A stretch of DNA of 64,000 nucleotides from an uncultured Pseudobutyrivibrio sp. (GTDB lineage: Bacteria > Bacillota > Clostridia > Lachnospirales > Lachnospiraceae). Positions 53,112 through 60,406 of the stretch are shown in pieces (within the stretch, counting starts at the first letter, position 1; every line of letters starts with the position of its first letter). The DNA lies in assembly GCA_900546435.1 (NCBI GenBank), contig URCQ01000014.1:1-64000 (forward strand), given 5' to 3'. The position numbers and the translations under genes are program-made. Under the pieces are notes generated by a model. It saw nothing but the letters and a program-made list of their open reading frames with translations, had not been told where the DNA came from and ran no database searches.

Positions 53112-53190
53112 CAAAAAAGGGAGGGCAATACTCTTTTTATTTGAAACTCCCTAGAAATAAAGGTTTAGAAAGAAAAATAGGGTAGTAAAT

Positions 53191-53220
53191 TTGACACTAC
53201 CTAAATGGTAGTAGTGTATA
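53191..53220 (+). promoter_or_regulatory. Possible promoter of the 79-residue protein gene
   Basis: TTGACA is followed after 18 bp by TGTATA. The spacer carries the hairpin-forming ACTACC/GGTAGT. Confidence 0.4.
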
Positions 53221-53298
53221 GCATCTATGCATCCAGAGGTGTATCTGTGGAAGTACCAGTATCATTAGCATAATAGAGAATTCATTAGGAGATTTATC

Positions 53299-53538
53299 GT
53301 GATAGGGAAAAAAGAAATATATATTGGCTTGAAAAATGAAAGATATGATAGCATCTTACGGGTATTGGATGAGAAGAAAATTAAATATGAGGTAAGAAAA
53401 ATGGAAGAACATCATGTTCTGGATATAAATCGTGGTGGAGCGGTAGGACGTTTTGGCGAAAATAATGAAAGCAATAAGTGCGTAAGAATACTTATATCCA
53501 GAAAGGATTACAAAAGGGTAGGGGAGTTATCACAGTAA
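53299..53538 (+). CDS. 79-residue protein of unknown function
   Basis: It begins with GTG after TAGGAGATTTATC, a good ribosome site. The sequence (KEIYIGLKNERYDSILRVLDEKKIKYEVRK split by an acidic turn, then VRILISRKDYKRVGELS) suggests a compact alpha/beta fold, similar to small ferredoxin-like domains. I do not recognise a family. It is flanked by non-coding repeats and by pseudogene fragments, so it may itself be a survivor of a decayed region. Confidence 0.55.
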   Translation: MIGKKEIYIGLKNERYDSILRVLDEKKIKYEVRKMEEHHVLDINRGGAVGRFGENNESNKCVRILISRKDYKRVGELSQ

Positions 53539-53649
53539 TTTGCAACACATGATACGGAATCGGCGGTCATGGCAGTGCCGAGCCTGTCGGACGATACGCT
53601 CTATATCAGTTCCGGCACATGGTCTTTGATGGGAACGGAATTAAAGATA
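53539..53649 (+). pseudogene. rhaB: Rhamnulokinase fragment
   Basis: The frame reads THDTESAVMAVPSLSDD and TLYISSGTWSLMGTELK, a clear match to the ATP-binding part of rhamnulokinase, without any start or the rest of the enzyme. It points to deletion or recombination at a former rhamnose locus. Confidence 0.75.
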
Positions 53650-53650
53650 G

Positions 53651-53929
53651 CAAATTGCAGCCCGGACAGGAAGTACCGGAGGACATCTATCAGGTGGCAC
53701 AGAGGATAAGACAAAAACAGTGGAACATTTGCTTACAACAATCTTTTCAACGGATGAGGCTATGGTAGATAGTTTTCGTCAGATTTCTGGACAGGAGGAT
53801 CTGGATGTGTGGGCGCAGAAATATTATGGCGATGATATGACAGAGGATGGTTTGCAGGAATTTACAGGAAGCCTTCTACTCAAAGAAACCGATGGCAAAT
53901 GGCTGGTTCATGATATTACAAAGATATAA
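53651..53929 (+). pseudogene. C-terminal remnant of a possible lipoprotein
   Basis: In a frame different from the rhaB fragment the sequence continues TVEHLLTTIFSTDEAMVDSF and ends GSLLLKETDGKWLVHDITKI, like the tail of a secreted or lipoprotein domain. There is no ATG with a ribosome site and no signal sequence. It could be translated from an internal GTG, giving 69 residues, but the fragment context favours a remnant. Confidence 0.5.
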
Positions 53930-53954
53930 TGCTGCAAAAAAATGTTTACTCATC

Positions 53955-53983
53955 TTGACATAAAAGAAGCCAATTCATATAAT
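53955..53983 (+). promoter_or_regulatory. Consensus sigma-A promoter
   Basis: TTGACA and TATAAT are both perfect, with a 17-bp spacer. Transcription would start near 53990. It is the only full consensus match to both boxes seen in the window. Confidence 0.9.
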
Positions 53984-53989
53984 AATAGT

Positions 53990-54187
53990 ACAGAGATAGA
54001 TGAGTCTATCTGGGTGTGCTGACACCTTAAAAATCTGACATTTTAGCCAGTTCGTAGGCTGGCAGGTTGGGGAGCAACAGAAAAATTCCACAGTTAAGTC
54101 GCACATAGAGAGGCGGATGGTTGGCAGACAACAGAAAAATCAGCATCAGAAGAAAGAGAAAAGGTTGTCCGAAAGGGCAACCTTTTT
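53990..54187 (+). ncRNA. Candidate structured RNA upstream of the PBECR4 gene
   Basis: Between a consensus promoter and a strong terminator lies ~200 nt without a credible coding sequence. It can fold into AGATAGA/TCTATCT, GGTGT/ACACC, GCCAG/CTGGC, GTTG/CAAC (twice) and the terminator stem. Three modules (near 54012, 54065 and 54119), each a hairpin followed by AAAAAT, recur with a ~53-nt period; the last two share 18 of 22 bases. It may be an independent small RNA, a leader with attenuation, or an RNA antitoxin. I do not recognise a known RNA class. Confidence 0.55.
54159..54187 (+). terminator. Intrinsic terminator just before the PBECR4 gene
   Basis: AAAAGGTTGTCC pairs with GGGCAACCTTTT around a GAAA loop, followed by T. 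It ends 18 bp before the next start codon, so expression of that gene would need read-through. Confidence 0.9.
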
Positions 54188-54205
54188 GAAATTAATGGGG
54201 TATGA

Positions 54206-54832
54206 ATGGCGAAATATGATAAGAAAGCAGCTTTAAAGATTATGATAGAAGCTGCAAAGCAATACGAAGAAAAACTGAATGATAAACATTTTCTAATTGT
54301 ATATCGGGAAGGGAAATATATAAAGACAGTAGATGTAGGATTCCGGGATATGAACTTTTTACATATGACGGGGGTGAAAACAAGATTGTCTGCACAACAA
54401 TTTTATGCTGCTTGTCTAGAGTCAAAACTTTCTGAGTATGATTTTGAAATTGATAATAAAGGAAAAGTACAACAGAAATTGATGGTGTTACCATATCTCG
54501 CAGAGCTTCTATATCATCATTGTATGATTGGAGATTTTATCAATAGTGGAATCTGCATTAGGGCTGATTATTTTGTAGGAGATGCTAAAGCGGTTTTAAG
54601 TGTTGGATTTAGAACTGGAAAGAAAACAGATTTTCCGGTTACCTTGTACAAGGAGGATGTCAGGAAACTATCACAACCAACCAATAAGGTGCTTGCTATT
54701 TTTTCAAAACACTATAAAGAACAGCATTATGATAACTGTACATATCTTGCAAAGAATCAGAGTATTCATGAACTCAGGGTGAGCGATAAAGTGTCTGAAA
54801 TGATTTTAGTGGATGAGGAATCAAAATGGTGA
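54206..54832 (+). CDS. PBECR4-type nuclease-fold protein
   Basis: The 208-residue protein matches the pattern of PBECR4 (phage-associated Barnase-EndoU-ColicinE5-RelE-like) proteins of Firmicutes: IEAAKQYEEKLNDKHFLIVY, NFLHMTGVKTRLSAQQFY, LMVLPYLAELLYHHCMIGDF and VLSVGFRTGKKTDFPVTLY. Proteins of this fold are thought to be RNase toxins or phage-defence effectors. Catalytic residues cannot be assigned safely. GGGG five bases before the ATG is a modest ribosome site. The strong terminator immediately upstream and the overlapping small gene downstream suggest controlled expression of a potentially harmful product. Confidence 0.7.
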   Translation: MAKYDKKAALKIMIEAAKQYEEKLNDKHFLIVYREGKYIKTVDVGFRDMNFLHMTGVKTRLSAQQFYAACLESKLSEYDFEIDNKGKVQQKLMVLPYLAELLYHHCMIGDFINSGICIRADYFVGDAKAVLSVGFRTGKKTDFPVTLYKEDVRKLSQPTNKVLAIFSKHYKEQHYDNCTYLAKNQSIHELRVSDKVSEMILVDEESKW

Positions 54833-55071
54833 AAGATATGAGTTTGACAGGGTGGATTCGAGCGGAAATGGAAGCAAGAGAGAAAGCCAGAAGAGATCGT
54901 TTTGCACAGGATGAATATATAAGGGATGAAGGCAGACGAGAAGGCAGACAAGAAGGCGTAGAAGAATTCTATTATGTTGTCAAAGCGTTGAAGAGTGGCA
55001 GGTCAGAAAAAAGTCTGATAGCGGAGGGCTTTACTCAGAATATGATTGATAAGGCAAAAGATTTAATATAA
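54826..55071 (+). CDS. Small charged protein overlapping the PBECR4 gene
   Basis: The 81-residue protein has a charged helix (EMEAREKARRDRFAQDEYI), a GRREGRQEGVEE segment and an end like that of Rpn/PD-(D/E)XK-type proteins (GRSEKSLIAEGFTQNMIDKAK). It overlaps the PBECR4 gene by 7 bp, so both are translated together. It may be a protein partner or antitoxin, or the surviving tail of an Rpn-type gene. A terminator follows 50 bp downstream. Confidence 0.62.
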   Translation: MVKDMSLTGWIRAEMEAREKARRDRFAQDEYIRDEGRREGRQEGVEEFYYVVKALKSGRSEKSLIAEGFTQNMIDKAKDLI

Positions 55072-55123
55072 TTGGTTATTATGAGAGAACCAAGAAAAAC
55101 TAGATAAATAACAATTGTAAAAT

Positions 55124-55164
55124 CGTCGGATATAGGATGCATTTCCTTATATCCGGCGTTTTTT
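55124..55164 (+). terminator. Intrinsic terminator after the PBECR4 pair
   Basis: CGTCGGATATA-GGA pairs with TCC-T-TATATCCGGCG with one G-U pair and one bulge, followed by six T. Confidence 0.88.
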
Positions 55165-55268
55165 ATATTCACCGGAAATTACGTAAAATGACCACTATGT
55201 ATAGAGAAAAATATATGGTATCATAATAAATTGATTTTGATAGAACATAAGAGGAAGCAACAAAGAAG

Positions 55269-56496
55269 TTGAAAAAGACAGTAGGAAAAAACAGTATTGA
55301 TTTTGGACAAGATAAGATTATGCATATTCTGTTGCGGCTGGCACCACCAGTGATGGCAGCGCAGCTGATTCAGGCTTTGTATAATATTATAGATAGTTTC
55401 TTTATAGGAAGATATTCAGAAGCAGGACTGACGGCATTGTCGATTATTTATCCATTGCAGCTGCTGATGCTTGCGCTTGCCGTAGGAACCGGTGTAGGTA
55501 TCAATACTTTGATTCCACATTTTATGGGACTAGGGGATGAAAAAGAGGCAAAAGAAGTGGCAGGAACGGCGGCGATCATCGGTTTGGGAAATTGGATTGT
55601 TTTTGCGACAATCTGCTTTTTTATCATGCCGGGATTTGCCAGAATGTCGACCAGCTCAACAGAAGTGATACGACAGGTGACCGTTTATGGAAGAATTGTC
55701 TGTGTCTTTAGCTTCGGACTTTTTTTAGAGAGTATGTGGACAGATTATCGCCGCTTTGGTTGTTATGAAAAAGGGCTATCGGAAATCGCCGAAATTAAGC
55801 GTATATCCAAGGTATGTACGACGGATTTATGCCTGTGGCTTTCCTAATATTTTAATGCAGTCAGCATATACGTTTTATATTTTTGGATTTAACCTGATTT
55901 TAAAACAATTTTCAGATCAGGCGGTGACGGTGTTAGGTCTGTATTATAAGTGGCAGTCCATATTCTTTATCCCACTAGGTGCAATGCAGACTTGTATTGT
56001 ACCGGTGTTATCTTACAATTATGCATCAGCTCGTTTTGACCGCTGTAAAAAAACATTGCTGGATGCGGTACTTTTAGGAATGGCATTGATGGCAGTGGGA
56101 ACACTATGCTTTGAGACCATTCCGGAACAGCTGTTGTCCTTCTTCTCGAAGGATCCATTGGTAATAGAAATCGGTACTGTGGCATTCCGTTGGATTGGTC
56201 TGAGTTTTCTGCCACTTGTCACATCGCTCATTTATCCGGTTTATTTTCAGGCAATCGGTGCGTGGGGCAAAAGTTCCATGCTTACCATTGTGCGGACGGT
56301 CTTTTTGTTTGTGCCGCTAGGCTGGCTGTTAGCGCATTTTGGACTCCATACATTTTGGATGACCTATCCGTTGACGGAAGTGATTACAACGACAACAGGA
56401 TATCTGCTTTACAAAAAACAGTGTCGGCTTGTTATGGAAAAGGTAAAATGCACGTATGATTTACCATATACACCAAAAAAAGTACCACTTAGGTAA
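55269..56496 (+). pseudogene. MATE transporter pseudogene (internal deletion and frameshift)
   Basis: The first ~155 residues are a good MATE N-terminal half (LLRLAPPVMAAQLIQALYNI, YPLQLLMLALAVGTGVGINT) up to GLFLESMWT. The following DNA encodes the second half (IYACGFPNILMQSAYTFYIF, QSIFFIPLGAMQTCIVPVLS) but in another frame. About 80-100 residues between them, normally helices 5-6, are missing at ~55740-55770. The start is a TTG with a GAGGAAG site. The gene is therefore broken, probably recently, since both halves are otherwise intact. Confidence 0.85.
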
Positions 56497-56502
56497 AATT
56501 CA

Positions 56503-56536
56503 TTGTACAATTTGGTCACACATTTTAAAATGTGTG
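56503..56536 (+). promoter_or_regulatory. GH3 promoter with 20-bp perfect palindrome
   Basis: CACACATTTTAAAATGTGTG (56517-56536) is perfectly palindromic. It covers the TAAAAT -10 box of a TTGTAC/TAAAAT promoter with 17-bp spacing. A further AGTCA/TGACT inverted pair follows. A dimeric repressor bound here would block transcription of the glycosidase gene. Confidence 0.62.
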
Positions 56537-56574
56537 TAGCAAGTCAGAGTGTGTGACTGGTTAGGAGGATTTTT

Positions 56575-59550
56575 ATGGATAAGAAAGAATGGAAACAATC
56601 GAAAAAAGCCTTTAAAAAGGCAAAACATCGTGCGATCCGTCCTTGGAAAGGTATGAGCATTTTCTCAGCTATCTTCGCGATTGTGTTTATCGTGATTTTT
56701 GTATTTTGTTCTATGTTCGACAATACATTAGCTGCTAGAATGGGCGGTACTTTCTGGAAATTAGAAAATGAGGATGAAAACGCACAGTATTACACATCGG
56801 ATTTTGACTCGGTGGATGATATGGTGGCATACGGCGAAGACCTTTGCCAGCGTGTAGAAGCAGAAGGCGCAACACTTCTGATGAATGAAAATAATGCACT
56901 TCCTTTGAAAGAAGGATCAAAAGTCAGCACATTTTCAAATTCCAGTGTAAACCTTGTTTACGGTGGAACAGGATCAGGAAATATTGATGCTTCTACAGCA
57001 GATACATGGAAGGATGCATTGGAGAAATCCGGATTTTCTGTAAATGAAAAGTTATGGAATTTCTATGAATCAGGAGATGGTTCTTCTTACGGTTCTGACC
57101 GTGGTGGTGTTGTTACAAAAACTTCTGCAACAACATCAGAAGTACCTTGGAATGTTTACACAGATGATGTGAAGAAGTCGGTAGAAAAGTACGGCGATGC
57201 TGCACTTGCTATGATTTCACGTGTAGGTGGAGAAGGCTCTGATGCAAGCTATGCAGAAGACAACTATCTGGCATTGGATGAGAATGAGAAAGAAATGCTT
57301 TCCAATCTCGCGCAGATGAAAAAAGATGGAAAGATTAAGAAGGTTGTTCTCTTAATCAACTCTGCAAATGCTTTACAGGTAGATTTCTTGAAAGACAATA
57401 CATATGACATCGATGCTGCTCTTTGGATTGGTGATGTTGGTATCAGCGGAATCAACGCAGTTGCTGATATTTTAGCAGGTAAAGTAAATCCATCTGGTAG
57501 CCTGGTAGATACTTATTGCTACGATAACTATTCTTCTCCTGCAATGGCAAACTTTACACCAGTGCAGTACGAAGGATACAAAGAAGGATTAATTCCGGAT
57601 AGCGCAGATACTTACATGGTTTACCAGGAAGGTATCTACGTTGGATACAAGTATTATGAGACAAGATACGAAGATGCGGTTATGAAGAGCGGTAACGCTG
57701 GAGATTACACATACAGCGATACAGTAGCATACCCATTTGGTTATGGTCTTTCTTATACAACATTTGCATATAGCAATTATAGCCTGACTTATGATGAGGC
57801 AAGCCATCAGTATCATGCAAAAGTTACGGTAACAAATACAGGTGATGTAGCCGGTAAGGAAACCGTACAGCTTTATGTACAGTCTCCATACACTGCTTAC
57901 GATGTAGAAAACAAGGTAGAAAAAGCTTCTGTAGCACTTGTTGGATTTGACAAGACAAAAGAACTTGCACCAGGCGAATCTCAGGAATTAGAGATGGTTG
58001 TGGATGGTGCTGATATCGCATCTTATGATGCATATGGCGCAGAAACTTATATTTTAGATGCAGGAACTTACTACTTCACTGCAGCAACAGATGCACATAA
58101 CGCAATCAACAATATCTTGACTGCAAAGGGTTATAGTGCAGACAACGGAATGGATGGAGCAGGAGATGCATCACTTGTTGGCTCTTGGGAAAATCCTGCT
58201 TTAGATACAACAACCTATGCTGTATCTGCAAATGGAACAGAAATCACAAATCAGTTATCTGATTCTGACTTAAACCTTTACGAAGGAAGCGACCAGGAAA
58301 TTACGTATGTAAGCCGTAATGACTGGGAAGGAACATACCCATCTGAGACAGTTAAGATTGCGCTTACAGAGCAGTTGATCGATGATTTACAGTTGGTACA
58401 GTACGATCCAGCAGACTATGAAGAGATGGAAATGCCAACACTTGGCGCAGCTCAGGAATTGACACTTTACGATATGATTGGTCTGGACTATGACGATCCA
58501 CAGTGGGATGCATTACTTGACCAGTTGACATTTGATGAGATGGTATCTCTGATTGGTGACTCTTTCCACTGGACAATGCCGGTAGAATCTGTACAGGCAC
58601 CGGGTTCTCGTGATGAGAATGGACCTCAGGGACTGACAGCATCTCTGTTTAATGCAAATTCTTCTGAAATGAAGGCAACAGCATTTACTTCAGAAGATGT
58701 TATGGCAGCAACCTTTAACCGTGATCTTATGACAGAAATCGGTAAGGTTATTGGTAACAACTGCTTATCTGCAAATGTTGCAGTTCTGTACGGACCGGGA
58801 AATAACATTCACCGTGTACCATATGGTGGACGTAACTTTGAATACTATTCAGAAGACGGTTTCTTATCAGGAGAAATGTCACTTTACGAAGTAGCAGCCA
58901 TTGAATCTAAGGGTGTTCACGTAGTTATGAAGCACTTTGCTTTGAATGACTGCGAGCAGGATCGAATCGGTCTTGGCGTATGGCTTCCGGAACAGGCGGC
59001 CAGAGAAGTTTACTTGAAGGCATTCCAGGCTCCAATCGAAGAAGGAAATGGCGGCGGTGTTATGACTGCTTACACACGTTGGGGTGCAATCTGGTCTGGT
59101 GCAAACAAGGGGCTGATGACAGGTGTCTTACGTAACGAGTGGGGAAGCCAGGGCTTAACCATTACAGATAATGTTTTGACAGAGTATGTAAATGGCGCAG
59201 ACGGTGTTGTTGCCGGTGGTGTTTCTACTTTCGATGCTATGCTTCCATATGTTACGAAGCAGTTGCCGAAGTATGAAAACGATCCAGTAATCGTAGCAGC
59301 AATGAAGGAAGCATGTCACCATAACTTATATGCGTTGGCTAATTCCGTTGCTATGAATGGCATTGGTGAAAATACACAGGTGAAGGCAGTAGAACTTGGC
59401 CTTGTAACAAAAGTAAAAGTAGTTATGATCATCTTTATTCTTTTGTTTATCGTATCACTTGTACTCTTCATTAAGAAAAAGAGAACCTTTAAAAAGAGCG
59501 ATGCTTACACAACTTTCCAGGAAGTAAAGAAAGCACGCAAGAATAAATAA
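56575..59550 (+). CDS. Membrane-anchored glycoside hydrolase family 3 enzyme, permuted domain order
   Basis: The 991-residue protein has an N-terminal helix at ~28-47 and a second one at ~949-966. The GH3 C-terminal sandwich domain comes first (~90-340), then a fibronectin III-like domain (~400-480). The catalytic barrel is last, with GVHVVMKHFALNDCEQDR (K786, H787) and the presumed nucleophile D865 in GLTITDN. This is a circularly permuted GH3 as in some Ruminococcus and Butyrivibrio beta-glucosidases. Anchored at both ends it would act outside the cell on glucosides or xylosides. TTAGGAGGATTTTT precedes the start. The usual SDW around the nucleophile reads TDN. Confidence 0.88.
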   Translation: MDKKEWKQSKKAFKKAKHRAIRPWKGMSIFSAIFAIVFIVIFVFCSMFDNTLAARMGGTFWKLENEDENAQYYTSDFDSVDDMVAYGEDLCQRVEAEGATLLMNENNALPLKEGSKVSTFSNSSVNLVYGGTGSGNIDASTADTWKDALEKSGFSVNEKLWNFYESGDGSSYGSDRGGVVTKTSATTSEVPWNVYTDDVKKSVEKYGDAALAMISRVGGEGSDASYAEDNYLALDENEKEMLSNLAQMKKDGKIKKVVLLINSANALQVDFLKDNTYDIDAALWIGDVGISGINAVADILAGKVNPSGSLVDTYCYDNYSSPAMANFTPVQYEGYKEGLIPDSADTYMVYQEGIYVGYKYYETRYEDAVMKSGNAGDYTYSDTVAYPFGYGLSYTTFAYSNYSLTYDEASHQYHAKVTVTNTGDVAGKETVQLYVQSPYTAYDVENKVEKASVALVGFDKTKELAPGESQELEMVVDGADIASYDAYGAETYILDAGTYYFTAATDAHNAINNILTAKGYSADNGMDGAGDASLVGSWENPALDTTTYAVSANGTEITNQLSDSDLNLYEGSDQEITYVSRNDWEGTYPSETVKIALTEQLIDDLQLVQYDPADYEEMEMPTLGAAQELTLYDMIGLDYDDPQWDALLDQLTFDEMVSLIGDSFHWTMPVESVQAPGSRDENGPQGLTASLFNANSSEMKATAFTSEDVMAATFNRDLMTEIGKVIGNNCLSANVAVLYGPGNNIHRVPYGGRNFEYYSEDGFLSGEMSLYEVAAIESKGVHVVMKHFALNDCEQDRIGLGVWLPEQAAREVYLKAFQAPIEEGNGGGVMTAYTRWGAIWSGANKGLMTGVLRNEWGSQGLTITDNVLTEYVNGADGVVAGGVSTFDAMLPYVTKQLPKYENDPVIVAAMKEACHHNLYALANSVAMNGIGENTQVKAVELGLVTKVKVVMIIFILLFIVSLVLFIKKKRTFKKSDAYTTFQEVKKARKNK

Positions 59551-59573
59551 AAAGGTAAATATGAATTAAAATA

Positions 59574-59616
59574 ATCTGGAGCATATCCGTAAAAAGATGT
59601 GCTCCGGATTTTTTTG
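59574..59616 (+). terminator. Intrinsic terminator after the GH3 gene
   Basis: ATCTGGAGCATATC pairs along 14 bp with GATGTGCTCCGGAT (two G-U pairs) and is followed by seven T. Confidence 0.93.
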
Positions 59617-59694
59617 TTATTGTGATGAGAAAAGTTGCTTATTTCGAAAAAATCGTGCATTATATATAGAAAAAGGGGAGAAAGGACGAAAGTA

Positions 59695-60405
59695 ATGTAT
59701 CGGATTGCGGTAGTAGAAGATGAACAACAATATCGTGACGAGGTATGTCAGTATATAGAGCAGTATGCTACGGAGCATCAACTAAAATTTGATGTCACGA
59801 CCTATACAGATGGACAGGAAATTGTGGACGATGTGCAGAAGCATTATGACATCATATTTTTTGATATAGAAATGACGCTGCTCAATGGTATGGATGCAGC
59901 AAAGGTGATTCGGGAACGCGATGTCAATGTGGTTATGGTATTTATTACCAATATGGCGCAGTATGCCATTGAAGGTTATGAGGTTGGTGCACTTGACTTT
60001 GTGTTAAAGCCGATTGATTATTATGGCTTTTCCTTTCGCCTGGCAAGAGCGTTGGGGCGCGTGCAGAAAAAACAGGGGAATCTGGAATTTGCGATCAACA
60101 CACCGGGCGGCATAAAAAAACTCAATTCCAACGATATCTACTACATTGAAATTGAAAATCGTTTTCTGGTTTATCATACAGCGGAAGGCGATTTCTCCCA
60201 ACGTGGTACCTTGCAGAGTGCAGAGGAAATGTTTCAGAATTATCACTTTGTAAAATGCAATCATTGGTATCTTGTAAATTTGAAATATGTGACCGAAATT
60301 GAGGAAAATATTGTACATGTGGCAGGTTCGCGACTGGAAATCAGCAGACGAAACCGCGCGCATTTCTTAAAAGAAGTGACAGAATATATTGGAGGAGGAA
60401 TGTAG
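59695..60405 (+). CDS. LytTR response regulator
   Basis: The 236-residue protein has a receiver (AVVEDEQ, D57 in DIIFFDIEM, lysine in DFVLKPID) and a LytTR domain (KKLNSNDIYYIEIENRFLVY, KCNHWYLVNLKYV). An earlier start in frame lacks a ribosome site; AAAGGACGAAAGTA selects this ATG. It is followed by its kinase. The paired 9-bp repeats upstream of the GH2 gene, 1.3 kb downstream, are a natural target, implying control of glycoside degradation. Confidence 0.88.
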   Translation: MYRIAVVEDEQQYRDEVCQYIEQYATEHQLKFDVTTYTDGQEIVDDVQKHYDIIFFDIEMTLLNGMDAAKVIRERDVNVVMVFITNMAQYAIEGYEVGALDFVLKPIDYYGFSFRLARALGRVQKKQGNLEFAINTPGGIKKLNSNDIYYIEIENRFLVYHTAEGDFSQRGTLQSAEEMFQNYHFVKCNHWYLVNLKYVTEIEENIVHVAGSRLEISRRNRAHFLKEVTEYIGGGM

Positions 60406-60406
60406 C

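Larger units (their letters stand above)
52897..53298 (+). other. 402-bp region without a credible gene
   Basis: It holds an imperfect hairpin (CCAGCA/TGCTGG) after the ABC operon, an 11-bp inverted repeat with a 40-nt loop, an AGGGAG/CTCCCT hairpin and a TTGACA box near 53191. An 18-codon ORF at 52974 has only a weak ribosome site and is probably chance. The AT-rich, repeat-bearing character suggests remnants of a mobile or decayed segment. Confidence 0.5.

Noticed and set aside
54117..54230. 37-codon basic ORF inside the candidate RNA
   Set aside because: It runs through the terminator hairpin and into the PBECR4 gene in another frame; chance is more likely.
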